Of a stretch of 64,000 nucleotides of DNA, positions 16,998 through 25,483 are shown piece after piece (position 1 is the stretch's first letter; each line of letters starts with the position of its first letter). The DNA comes from Mycolicibacterium alvei (lineage in GTDB: Bacteria > Actinomycetota > Actinomycetes > Mycobacteriales > Mycobacteriaceae): NCBI RefSeq assembly GCF_010727325.1, contig NZ_AP022565.1, positions 992,001 through 1,056,000 on the forward strand, read 5' to 3'. The position numbers and the translations under genes were made by a program. The notes beneath the pieces were generated by a model that saw only the letters and a list, made by a program, of their open reading frames with translations, ran no database searches and was not told the origin of the DNA.

Positions 16998-18347
16998 TCA
17001 GTCGACGTTCCCGGGCAGGTCGAAGTCGGCGAGTGTGTGCCGCACCGCTTCGGACAGATCTGCGCGCGTATTGGGCTCGCCGGCGGTCCAGCCCGACACG
17101 GTGAGGAATATTCGCCCCTGACCGCGGCCCGAGGCCAGGTAGAGCCATCCACCCATGCTTTCCAGCGCGCCCGGTGTGATGCCCGGTTCGACGAGTCGGA
17201 AGGACACGTCGTCGGCGTCGGTGCCGTCCGGCCGGTTCAGCGCCGGGGGTAGCTCGCCGAGGTTTGAACAGCCGATCGGGCTGCCGACTTTCAGGACCAT
17301 CCGTTCCAGTCGGCGCACCAGGAACTTCGGCACATACGGGGTGATCGGCAACGGCGCCAGGTTGGCGTCCGCAGCGGTGCCCAACTCGGTCAGCACCCGC
17401 TTGAGTTCGCCACGTATCTCGGTCAGATCGGTATTGGCCTTGGCCGGGTCGACGATCGCGGTGACCGTGTTCAGTGCGTTGCCACGGGTATCGCCCGCAG
17501 TGCGATCGCTGACCGGGAACGACAGCATGGCCCGCCCATCGGCATCCACTCGTCCGAGCAATTGTCCGAGCCGGGCGGCGAATCCGGCGAACATTGAATT
17601 ACTTGTTCCGCCAAGGCTTTCTACACGTCTATCCCAGTCAAACAGGTCGATGTAGGCCGTGACCGTCGGTGGGATCACCGGGTCCAGGGAGCCTGGCCGG
17701 ATCACCGGTGCAGCCGACTTGGACGATGCCGCCAGGTCCTCACTCTGCTCGCGAGCGACCCGCACCGTCGCGAGCACCGCTCGCCCCACCTCGGGTAATC
17801 CACAGAATGCCAGCCGCGCGTCCCGCAGCAAGGCCTGCCGCCGGGTGACCGATCCCGGCGGCGGATAACCCAGGTCGCGGCGGATTCCTTCGGCGGCGTC
17901 GGCGATCGTGAGGGTCAGGCCCAACGCATCGGCTATCGAGTGCGACACCACCAGGCTGACGGCGGCTCCGCCTTCTGCCAGCGGCACCACACCGAGGTGC
18001 CAGGCGGGCCCGTGCTCGGGATCGATGGGGATCACGATGCGTTCGTCGGCCCACGTGCTGACCTCCGCACGCGGGCGTTCTGCCGCCGCTACGGCGATGT
18101 CGGCGGGACCGGCCGATGAAATCCAACGGTGCCGTCCGAACGGGAGCGGGGACCGCTCGATGCGGCGCCCCAGTAGCCCGGAGCCGAGGTTGCGGTGGAA
18201 TCTGCGCAACCCCGCGATGTCGACCTCGCCCGAGTAGATCCAGGTGAATTGCATGATCGGTGCACGACCGAGCGCCCGCAATCCCAGAAATGACGCCTGA
18301 TCCATATACGCGAGCGTGTTATCCACGTCGGCATGGTAGATCGTCAC
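16998..18347 (-). CDS. Short PapA-like acyltransferase (condensation-domain superfamily), copy 1
   Basis: A 449-residue member of the HHxxxDG acyltransferase superfamily. The active-site motif is SHSIADALG near residue 165, with one His rather than two and Ala in place of the Gly after Asp. The N-terminus (AYMDQASFLGLRALGRAPIMQ) and the block RIERSPLPFGRHRW near residue 62 are shared with the two paralogues at 22.7-25.5 kb. This copy stands alone, convergent to mmpL and divergent from the Sap-like gene across 96 bp. The start was set at GTG 18347 because the conserved N-terminus begins soon after; the longer frame runs into the neighbouring gene. Substrate is unknown. WS/DGAT-like enzymes are an alternative, but length and motifs fit the PapA/condensation fold. 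Confidence 0.8.
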   Translation of the reverse strand: MTIYHADVDNTLAYMDQASFLGLRALGRAPIMQFTWIYSGEVDIAGLRRFHRNLGSGLLGRRIERSPLPFGRHRWISSAGPADIAVAAAERPRAEVSTWADERIVIPIDPEHGPAWHLGVVPLAEGGAAVSLVVSHSIADALGLTLTIADAAEGIRRDLGYPPPGSVTRRQALLRDARLAFCGLPEVGRAVLATVRVAREQSEDLAASSKSAAPVIRPGSLDPVIPPTVTAYIDLFDWDRRVESLGGTSNSMFAGFAARLGQLLGRVDADGRAMLSFPVSDRTAGDTRGNALNTVTAIVDPAKANTDLTEIRGELKRVLTELGTAADANLAPLPITPYVPKFLVRRLERMVLKVGSPIGCSNLGELPPALNRPDGTDADDVSFRLVEPGITPGALESMGGWLYLASGRGQGRIFLTVSGWTAGEPNTRADLSEAVRHTLADFDLPGNVD

Positions 18348-18429
18348 ACCCCGAGCGGTGGCACCCACCGGCCCGGGTGATCGGATCGCCGGACGGTACG
18401 GAGCCCGGCAACCTTTCAGGGCTTTCGCG

Positions 18430-18435
18430 TAAGGT
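18430..18435 (+). promoter_or_regulatory. -10 element of the Sap-like gene
   Basis: TAAGGT matches TANNNT and lies 8 nt before the GTG at 18444, fitting a leaderless or very short leader. No convincing -35 is visible. Confidence 0.4.
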
Positions 18436-18443
18436 CCGTTCGT

Positions 18444-19154
18444 GTGTGGATCACCGTGCTGGGGCTTGCCATCGCGGTGAATTTCGAGCCGATCCGACTG
18501 GGCCTGATCACCCTGACCCTCGGTAGGCCGCGGCCCGTGCTGCAACTGCTGGCATTCCTGTCCGGCAGCTTTCTGATGAGCGTCACGGCGGGCCTGATCG
18601 TGTTGTTCGTGGTGCGTCCCGGAATCCTGACAACTCCCGAGTTCGGCGCGGGGAAAGTGCAAATCGTGTTCGGTGTGCTCGCGCTGCTCGCGGCGGTTCT
18701 GCTGGCGAGCAAAGTGCCGCTCGCTCAGTTCTCCCGTGCCCCCGAGAGCGTCGTGACCGCAGGAGGCGGGCCGCCGCCACCCGGGCAGTCGCGCACCGTC
18801 CAATTCATGACCTCGCGGGTCAAGGGGCTCGTACGGGGCAGTTCACCCTGGTTCTCCGGAGCGATGGGGCTGGCAATTGCCTTGCCCTCGATCGACTATG
18901 TCGCCCTGCTGGTCCTCATCGCCACATCCGGGGCCACCCCGTTGAACCAGGTCGGCATGCTCGTCACTTTCGTCACGGTCGCCAACACCGTCGTCGCCAT
19001 CCCGATCGCAAGTTTTCTGGTGGCACCTGACGCGACCCGCACCCGGCTCGAGGCGATGCGGACCTGGGTGCAGACACGCACCCGGCGCGACGTAGCGCTC
19101 GTACTGACGTTTGCCGGTGTGGCGCTCGTCGTCCTCGGCGTGACGGGACTTTGA
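18444..19154 (+). CDS. Sap/GAP-family membrane protein (glycolipid addressing)
   Basis: A 236-residue polytopic membrane protein of the family that includes Gap of the glycopeptidolipid locus and Sap of the sulfolipid-1 locus. These assist delivery of acylated glycolipids to the cell surface. Six hydrophobic segments are visible, starting with WITVLGLAIAVNFEPIRLGL, which carries the family's conserved N-terminal region. A polar Pro/Gly-rich loop sits near residue 110, with the helix pair PSIDYVALLVLIATSG after it. Start GTG 18444. Placement beside mmpL, papA-like and PKS genes supports the family call and a role in exporting the product of this locus. Confidence 0.85.
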   Translation: MWITVLGLAIAVNFEPIRLGLITLTLGRPRPVLQLLAFLSGSFLMSVTAGLIVLFVVRPGILTTPEFGAGKVQIVFGVLALLAAVLLASKVPLAQFSRAPESVVTAGGGPPPPGQSRTVQFMTSRVKGLVRGSSPWFSGAMGLAIALPSIDYVALLVLIATSGATPLNQVGMLVTFVTVANTVVAIPIASFLVAPDATRTRLEAMRTWVQTRTRRDVALVLTFAGVALVVLGVTGL

Positions 19155-19168
19155 ACATCCGAAACCAC

Positions 19169-19188
19169 TATGATGGAACGATATTCCA
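19169..19188 (+). promoter_or_regulatory. Promoter of the proline-rich protein gene with a palindromic operator candidate
   Basis: The -10 hexamer TATGAT (19169-19174) is directly followed by the inverted repeat TGGAA-CGATA-TTCCA (19174-19188), which would overlap the transcription start. A protein bound there would block initiation. No clear -35. Confidence 0.5.
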
Positions 19189-19204
19189 ATCGAGGGAGCA
19201 CTCG

Positions 19205-19627
19205 GTGAAATTCCCGCACGGGCTGCTGCGCACTGCTGCGGCCGCCACAATGGGCATCGCCATGTGGGCCGCCGCCAACGGTGTCGCACAGGCGGATCCA
19301 GCCGATCCGCAGATACACGAGAACTCCGCACAGAACGATGAACCGTTGCTGCAGTGCCCGACTTGTACGCCGGAAGTCCAACAGTTGCTGGCACAGGTCG
19401 GCCCGATTCCGGAACCAGGGCCGATCCCGGCCGACTGGCCGGCTCCGGTCGAGGTAAGCGTCCCGGTGGGGGTCGGCCCTCCGGGCCTTCCGCTGCCTGC
19501 GCTACCCGGCGTCGGGTTGCCGCAACTGCCGTCGCCGCAGGATCTCCCACCGCCCCCGCCGCCGCCGGGGTTGCCGCCACCACCGCCACCGCCGGGATTG
19601 CCGCCCCCGCCATGGCCGTTCGGGTAA
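19205..19627 (+). CDS. Secreted proline-rich protein
   Basis: A 140-residue exported protein. A signal peptide (KFPHGLLRTAAAATMGIAMW to AQA) ends near residue 31, with predicted cleavage before DPADPQ. A short region contains the pair CPTC near residue 55. From there on the protein is Pro/Gly-rich and ends in two runs of seven prolines separated by GL and a final PWPFG. GTG 19205 is chosen because GGGAG lies 6 nt upstream and the signal peptide begins there. It probably lies in the cell wall or periplasm. It is the last plus-strand gene before the convergent lipid operon. No enzymatic domain was recognised. Confidence 0.8.
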   Translation: MKFPHGLLRTAAAATMGIAMWAAANGVAQADPADPQIHENSAQNDEPLLQCPTCTPEVQQLLAQVGPIPEPGPIPADWPAPVEVSVPVGVGPPGLPLPALPGVGLPQLPSPQDLPPPPPPPGLPPPPPPPGLPPPPWPFG

Positions 19628-19641
19628 GCCGGTACGAGCAA

Positions 19642-20940
19642 CTACCGCGTCGGGCCACCGCCCGGAGCAAGACCCAGCGGAATCAGCATGAAACCGAGGA
19701 GGACCAGCGGCAGCAGCCGCAGGGCCCGCGCTGGAGGTGCGGTGTCGATCTCGGGGCGTCTGCTCGCGTAGAGGACATAGACCACCACGATGTCGAACGC
19801 GAAGACGAGAAGCCATCGCGTCCAGTCCACACCGGTGATGAACAAGGGCACCAGCAACAGCACACCGAACGCCGGCAAGATGAAGCGGCCGTGCAGCTCA
19901 CGAACGAAACCGCGCAGCGAAACCCCGGAGAAATAGCTCAACGCCCGCAGCGTCAGGGCAATCCCCACCACACCCAGCACGAACGACCCGATCAGTGCAG
20001 GCAATCCCACCGCGGCGACCTCACCGAACCCGTCCGCCACGGTGTGATCGAGGGTGGACAAATACCAACCGCAAACCCAGTCGTGATAGTCGGTGAGGCT
20101 CTGTGTCCGGCCGGTCAGATAGTCGAGGAGTTCGGGAGCCGACGTGATCGATGCGAACGGAGTCTCGATCATCCGGTGCGGGACGGTCTGGCACACCTTG
20201 TCGCTCACCTCGTGGTTGGCAAGTGTCGCCACGACCAGCGCAACCAGCAGACCGGGGGCGATCGCCAAGACGGCGCAAAGGCGTTGCGCCGGCGCGGTCA
20301 GCCCTTGGGCGAGGATCAGGATGGCCAGGATCGCGCCTAATCCGAACTCGAGCGCGATGCCCTCGTGCATCAGTGCGAGTACTGCCACGACCAGCCCGAA
20401 CAAGGCGCACGACAACACCGCTGAGCGCTGTCTCGCCACGCCGTTCAACACCAGGCACAGCGCGATCAGCGCCACCGCGCCGAACAGGTCGGGACGCCCG
20501 GAATACACGGCGAACGGAACGCCGAACGGCAGTACCGGAAGAAGCAGCGCCACCATCAACCGGCGATCGGACCAGCCGTCCCTGAGCAAACGAACGACCA
20601 AGGCGGCAAGGCTGACCAGATATGCCACAGCGGCGACCCACCGCACGAGGTAGGCGTTTCGGAAGAAGTCGGGGTCGGAGACGTTCCCGACGAGTTCCCC
20701 GGCCAGGCCGCGTCGAACGAATCCGAACCGGTAATCGACGGCGTAGTAAGAAATCAGGTAATGATCGATGGGAACGACGGCCACCGCGAGATAGACGAAA
20801 GCCGCTGTCCACGTTGTGATCAACGCCGCAACACCCGAATAGACCACGGTCCGGCGCCGGCTGAGCGGCACCCGTGTCGTTTCGGGCGACCGGTCCGGCG
20901 ATGGGCGCAGAACCTCCTGTTGCGAAGCCGGTCGCATCAC
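19642..20940 (-). CDS. Polytopic membrane protein with GT-C-like layout, function unknown
   Basis: A 432-residue integral membrane protein with roughly ten to twelve hydrophobic helices. After the first helix a polar loop reads YYAVDYRFGFVRRGLAGELVG; further loops carry VYSGRPDLFGA and MHEGIALEFG. A large N-terminal loop with acidic residues followed by many helices recalls membrane glycosyltransferases of the GT-C fold, but no DD/DE signature is certain, so the role is open. GTG 20940 overlaps the fadD stop by one base (TAGTG) and an ATG follows at 20937; either start gives tight coupling. Last gene of the PKS operon, so it may modify or translocate the lipid. Confidence 0.8.
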   Translation of the reverse strand: MMRPASQQEVLRPSPDRSPETTRVPLSRRRTVVYSGVAALITTWTAAFVYLAVAVVPIDHYLISYYAVDYRFGFVRRGLAGELVGNVSDPDFFRNAYLVRWVAAVAYLVSLAALVVRLLRDGWSDRRLMVALLLPVLPFGVPFAVYSGRPDLFGAVALIALCLVLNGVARQRSAVLSCALFGLVVAVLALMHEGIALEFGLGAILAILILAQGLTAPAQRLCAVLAIAPGLLVALVVATLANHEVSDKVCQTVPHRMIETPFASITSAPELLDYLTGRTQSLTDYHDWVCGWYLSTLDHTVADGFGEVAAVGLPALIGSFVLGVVGIALTLRALSYFSGVSLRGFVRELHGRFILPAFGVLLLVPLFITGVDWTRWLLVFAFDIVVVYVLYASRRPEIDTAPPARALRLLPLVLLGFMLIPLGLAPGGGPTR

Positions 20941-22691
20941 TAGCTCACGGGTACGTTGACGTCGAGCCGGTTGAATTCACCGTTCCGGTACTGCTCCACG
21001 CACGAAGCGCGTCGGATCTTGCCGCTGGTGGTGATCGGGATCGCGCCCCGGGGTACCAGCACCAGGTCCGCGGCACTGAGCCCGTAAACCTGCGAAATTG
21101 CCGCCGCTACATCGTGTTTGATCGTCAGCAGATTCTCCGCGACGGCTTCCTCGGTGTCACCGCGCTTCTTGACTTCGATGATCGCGACGAGTTGCTCGGT
21201 GCGGTCCTCCTCGACACCGATCGCCGCGACTCGGCCACCGGTGATCTCCTGGATCGTGGCTTCGATGTCGTCGGGATAGACGTTGCGGCCTCGCACGATC
21301 AGCAGATCCTTGATCCGCCCGATGATGAAAAGCTCACCGTCGGAAATGAATCCGAGGTCCCCGGTGCGCAGCCACGGCCCTTCCGGCGTGCCCGGCGACG
21401 GGTCGACCAGAGTGGCGCCGAAGGTGTACTCACTCTGCTCGGGCTTCTCCCAGTAGCCGAGGCAATTGTTCTCACCGTGCGACCAGATCTCACCGATGGC
21501 ACCGGCCTGAACTTCCAGGCGCGTTTCGGTATCGACGATCCGCACCACCGGCGATTCCGGAGTGCCGTATCCGACCAGTTCGGTGCCCGCCCCGATGGCG
21601 CACCGCTCGGCGTGCCCAGCTGACAGCTTCTCCGTTTCGAAGGCCACCACGCTGGGCGGGCCGGGCTCACCGGTCGAGACATACAACGTCGCCTCGGCCA
21701 GACCGTAGGACGGCCGCAGCACATCCTCGGAGAAGTTGAACTTGCCGAACCGCTGCGCAAAACGCTTCAAGGTCGCCTCATGGACCCGTTCGGCCCCACT
21801 CCACACGGCGATCACATCACCGAGATCGATGCCGGCGAGGTCCTCATCCGAAGTACGTCCGACCGCCAACTCGAAGGCGAAGTTCGGGCCGGCACTGACC
21901 ACGCGCGGGTAGCTGCCCATCAGCTGGATCCAGCGGGCCGGCCGCGCCAGGAAGGCCAGCGGGCTGGTGAATACCGTGTTCCAGCCGCCCAGAATCGGTG
22001 CCACGACCGCCAGCATGAGACCCATGTCGTGGTAGAAGGGCAGCCACGACACCACGTTGGTGCCCGGTGGCGGAACCTTGCCGAAGTGCGGAAAGAAGTC
22101 GCACATCATCTGCTCGAAGTTGGCCGTCAGGTTGCGATTGGTCACCATCACACCGGCCGGGGTACGGGTGGATCCCGACGTGTACTGCAGGTAAGCAGTC
22201 TCCGGACGAGCCTCGCGACCACTGATCGCCTTCACCCGAGCGTCGAGATCGAGCGAATCGACCGAGATCACCGCGGGGGCCGGCGAATCACCTTGCTGGA
22301 CTGCATATTCAGCGACCACAGTACTGAACGACGAGGTGGTGAGGATCACTGATGGCCGACAGTCGCCAAGCACCGCCGTCACCCGCTCGTCGTGGACCCC
22401 GCCCATCGGCACCGACAGCGGAACCGCGATGAACCCGGCCTCCAGAGCACCGAGGAAGGAGATGACGTATTCCAGCCCCTGCGGAGCGAGGATCACCGCG
22501 CGGTCGCCCACCGAGCCGTTCTGCCGAAGCACGTGCGCCAATCCGCGCACCTTGCGGTACAGCTGGGACCAGGTCAGGGTGACGGGCACGCCCTGGGGAT
22601 CGTGGTCGTAATCCACATATGTGTAGGCGTTGTCGTCGGGTTGCAGGCTGGCGCGTTCCCGCAGCACTCCGACCAGCGTCGTGTCGATCAT
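20940..22691 (-). CDS. Fatty-acyl-AMP ligase (FAAL, FadD family)
   Basis: Activates a long-chain fatty acid as acyl-AMP and passes it to the PKS. The 583-residue protein has the adenylate-forming motifs YLQYTSGSTRTPAGVMVTN near residue 165, LPFYHDMGL, the A5-type YGLAEATLYVS and LRTGDLGF. The C-terminal subdomain ends in the lysine motif ITTSGKIRRASC. The mycobacterial FAAL subfamily is indicated by the overall sequence and the adjacent iterative PKS. The ATG at 22691 shares one base with the stop of the upstream acyltransferase gene (TGATG), so translation is coupled. FadD24, FadD25 and FadD23 of M. tuberculosis are its closest types; exact orthology is not decided. Confidence 0.95.
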   Translation of the reverse strand: MIDTTLVGVLRERASLQPDDNAYTYVDYDHDPQGVPVTLTWSQLYRKVRGLAHVLRQNGSVGDRAVILAPQGLEYVISFLGALEAGFIAVPLSVPMGGVHDERVTAVLGDCRPSVILTTSSFSTVVAEYAVQQGDSPAPAVISVDSLDLDARVKAISGREARPETAYLQYTSGSTRTPAGVMVTNRNLTANFEQMMCDFFPHFGKVPPPGTNVVSWLPFYHDMGLMLAVVAPILGGWNTVFTSPLAFLARPARWIQLMGSYPRVVSAGPNFAFELAVGRTSDEDLAGIDLGDVIAVWSGAERVHEATLKRFAQRFGKFNFSEDVLRPSYGLAEATLYVSTGEPGPPSVVAFETEKLSAGHAERCAIGAGTELVGYGTPESPVVRIVDTETRLEVQAGAIGEIWSHGENNCLGYWEKPEQSEYTFGATLVDPSPGTPEGPWLRTGDLGFISDGELFIIGRIKDLLIVRGRNVYPDDIEATIQEITGGRVAAIGVEEDRTEQLVAIIEVKKRGDTEEAVAENLLTIKHDVAAAISQVYGLSAADLVLVPRGAIPITTSGKIRRASCVEQYRNGEFNRLDVNVPVS

Positions 22692-24091
22692 CAATTCAGC
22701 CTTTCTGAGCCGTTCCAGTCAATCTCGCCGGTGAGATCGAATTCGGCCAGGGTTTTCGCGGCCAGCTCCGCCAACCTGGCCTTCGAATTCTGTTCGCCCG
22801 CCTGGTATCCGGTGATCCCTATGGAGACCTTGCCACCGACCCGGCAGGACACCAGCACCAGCTGGCCGTCGGCGTCCTCCAGCTCCTGGCGGGTGGTTCC
22901 CTGGTCGACACCACGGAACACGATGTATTCGGCTTCCGTGCCGTCCACCCGGGTGACGTCGGACATCAGGTCACCCAGATTCGAGCAGGACACCGGAAGG
23001 TCGCCGTTTCCGATGACACCGTCGGCAACTCGTTTCAGCAGCCCCTTGGGCACCAGCGGGGTCAACGGTAGGAGTTGCAGGGTCTCGTCCGGAGAATCAC
23101 GCAGCGTGGTGAACGCCTGACGGATAACTCCACGGGCACCGGACTGATCGGTGGTGACCGTCATCGGATCCACCCGGGCGTTCGCCAGTGACATCGCGTT
23201 GGCCCGAGTATCGCCGTCCGTGCGATCGTTGACTGCGATCAGCAGCGTGACGTCACCGTCGGGACCGCACCGCCCCATCTGCTCCCCGAGTTTCGCTCCG
23301 AAGCCGGCCAGCATCGAATAACTGTTGCCACCAATAGCTTCCGCACGCGCATTCCAGTCCGCAAGGTCGATAAAGACCGAGATCGCGGGCAGTATCGTGG
23401 GCTTGTCACCGTCAGGCACGACCTGAACCGGCTTGCGGACCGCGCCCGCGGCATCATCGGGGTTCGGCTTTCGAAGGAGCCTGACCGCATCGGCGACCGT
23501 ACGCGCCACCTCGGGCATGTCCGCCAGGGTTTCCCGGACATCCCGCACGATCGCGTGCAATCTGCTGCGCGAGTTCGGGACCGGGTAGCCGAGATCAGAC
23601 CGCCGGCCGGCAATCGCGTCCGCGACCACCAGCACTCCCCCGACTCCGTCACCCAGGCAGTGCGAAACCACCACGGTGACCGCAGTCGAGCCATCGGTCA
23701 CCGGCAGCACTCCCATGTGCCACCCGGGTCCGCGTTCCGGATCGATCGGCAGCTGCGCACGCTCGTCGAGCCAATCGCCGATCTCGGTCCTCCGACGAGG
23801 TTCGGCGAACTCGAGTGGAGCCTGGGGGCCCGGCGCCGAAACCCAGCGATACCGACCGAAAGGCAGCGGGGAACGCTCGATCCGCCGACCGAACAGTCCT
23901 CCGCCGAAGTTCTGGTGGAAGCGGCGCAGCCCATCGATATCGATCGGATGGTCGTAGACCCACGAGCACTGCATCACCTGCACGCGGCCCGTGGCCCGCA
24001 TCATCCGTACGGCAGCCTCGTCCCACAGCGCCAGCCGGTTCTCCGGGTGATCGGCGGACGAGCGGAATGTCGAAGAAAGCGATCGGTTCAT
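22691..24091 (-). CDS. Short PapA-like acyltransferase, copy 3 (466 aa)
   Basis: Paralogue of the two similar genes at 17.0-18.3 and 24.1-25.5 kb. The active-site motif is SHCLGDGVG near residue 157, an HxxxDG form that lacks the first His of HHxxxDG. The shared block RIERSPLPFGRYRW is near residue 69, and a late GLPVSCSNLGDL-like segment occurs as DLPVSCSNLGDL. The N-terminus is longer and more divergent (NRSLSSTFRSSADHPENRL) than in the other copies. ATG 24091 starts 5 bp after the upstream paralogue's stop. Predicted to transfer an acyl chain within the operon's pathway; donor and acceptor unknown. Confidence 0.85.
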   Translation of the reverse strand: MNRSLSSTFRSSADHPENRLALWDEAAVRMMRATGRVQVMQCSWVYDHPIDIDGLRRFHQNFGGGLFGRRIERSPLPFGRYRWVSAPGPQAPLEFAEPRRRTEIGDWLDERAQLPIDPERGPGWHMGVLPVTDGSTAVTVVVSHCLGDGVGGVLVVADAIAGRRSDLGYPVPNSRSRLHAIVRDVRETLADMPEVARTVADAVRLLRKPNPDDAAGAVRKPVQVVPDGDKPTILPAISVFIDLADWNARAEAIGGNSYSMLAGFGAKLGEQMGRCGPDGDVTLLIAVNDRTDGDTRANAMSLANARVDPMTVTTDQSGARGVIRQAFTTLRDSPDETLQLLPLTPLVPKGLLKRVADGVIGNGDLPVSCSNLGDLMSDVTRVDGTEAEYIVFRGVDQGTTRQELEDADGQLVLVSCRVGGKVSIGITGYQAGEQNSKARLAELAAKTLAEFDLTGEIDWNGSERLN

Positions 24092-24096
24092 CGGCG

Positions 24097-25455
24097 CTAC
24101 TCGATCACACCGGCAAGTTCGAAGTCCGCCAGGGTCTTGGCCACCAGATCGTGCAACCACGGCGTGGAGTTCTCCGAACCCGGCTGGTAGGCAACGACGC
24201 TGAGCGAAACCTTACTGTCAACCTGGCAGGCGACCACGGTGAGCAGACCACACCGTTGTTCGAGTGCCCCACGGGTGGCGTACCGGTCGATTCCCCGGAA
24301 ATAGAGGTAATCGGCCTCGGTTCCGTCGGCCAGCGCCACGGCCGCCGGAACCTCGCCCATGTTCGAGCACGACACCGGCAGATCAGCGGCGAAACCGAAC
24401 ACCATGTCAGCCATCTTGCGCACCACCCGTTTCGGAATGAACGGAGTCAGCGGAAGCAACTGCAAGGTCTCATCCGGAATGTCCCGTGCCGCAGCCAGGC
24501 CCGCCTTGATCGCGGCACGAGCCGGCGACAGATCAGTGGTCACCGTGGCCGGATCGAGCGCGACATTGACCAACCGCACGGCGTTGGCGCGCATGTCGGC
24601 GTCCAGGGTGCGGTCGTTCTGCGGGATGTTGAGCGTGACCGCGCCGTCCTCGGCCCGAACCCGACCCATCGATTCCGCGAGCTTTGCCGACACTCCGGCC
24701 ACCAGCGAATAGCTGTTTCCACCCAGGGTTTTCGCTCGAAGGAGCCAATCCTCGGCGTTGACGTAGGCGGTGACGGCCGGCATATAGACACGGTCGTCGG
24801 CGCCGGTCACCTCACGAGGGCGGGCCGCACCTGAACGCGAGATATCGTCGCGCCGCCGTCGGGCGAGTTTGGCGGCCGCCACCACCGTGCGGGCCACCTC
24901 GGGGACCCCACGCAGCGTTTCACGCAGATCGGACCCGATGGCCCGCCACCGCGTCCGTGAGATCGGAGCTGGATGGTCGAAGTCAGTCTTGTTGCCGTAC
25001 ACCGCATCCAGGATGGTCAGGATGCCGCCGCCGCCATCTCCCAGGCAGTGCGAGCCCACCAGGCAGATCGCGGTCGAACCGTCGGTCATCGGCAGCACCC
25101 CCATGTGCCAGCCCGGGCCGTATTCGGGATCCAGGGGCATCGCCGCCCGCTCGTCCACCCAACCGCCCAGGTCGCTACGGGTGCGGGGCTCTGCGATATC
25201 CAGTTCAGCCTGAGGTCCCGGAGCCGAGACCCACCGATGCCGACCGAACGGCAGCGGCGAGCGTTCGATTCGCCTGCCGAAAACACCGTGACCGATGCCC
25301 TCGTAGAAGCGCCGGACCCCGTCGTAGTCGATCGGCCGTTCGTAGATCCACACGCACTGCATGATGGCTTCCTGGCCGGTGGCGCGCAGGCCGAGAAACA
25401 TCGCCTGGTCCGTGAACGACAGCCGATCCGCTGATCGCGTGAGGGCATCTGTCAT
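24097..25455 (-). CDS. Short PapA-like acyltransferase, copy 2 (452 aa)
   Basis: Condensation-superfamily acyltransferase with SHCLGDGGG near residue 148 as the HxxxDG motif. The N-terminus LSFTDQAMFLGLRATGQEAI and the block RIERSPLPFGRHRW match copy 1. DLPVSCSNMGEVP near residue 370 corresponds to the second conserved region of the family. ATG 25455 has GGAGG about 10 nt upstream. The gene begins 28 bp after the PapA1/3-type gene and is separated by 5 bp from copy 3, so copies 2 and 3 are a tandem duplication inside the operon. Specific substrate is unknown. Confidence 0.87.
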   Translation of the reverse strand: MTDALTRSADRLSFTDQAMFLGLRATGQEAIMQCVWIYERPIDYDGVRRFYEGIGHGVFGRRIERSPLPFGRHRWVSAPGPQAELDIAEPRTRSDLGGWVDERAAMPLDPEYGPGWHMGVLPMTDGSTAICLVGSHCLGDGGGGILTILDAVYGNKTDFDHPAPISRTRWRAIGSDLRETLRGVPEVARTVVAAAKLARRRRDDISRSGAARPREVTGADDRVYMPAVTAYVNAEDWLLRAKTLGGNSYSLVAGVSAKLAESMGRVRAEDGAVTLNIPQNDRTLDADMRANAVRLVNVALDPATVTTDLSPARAAIKAGLAAARDIPDETLQLLPLTPFIPKRVVRKMADMVFGFAADLPVSCSNMGEVPAAVALADGTEADYLYFRGIDRYATRGALEQRCGLLTVVACQVDSKVSLSVVAYQPGSENSTPWLHDLVAKTLADFELAGVIE

Positions 25456-25483
25456 CGTGCCGGAACCTCCAACATATCTATGC

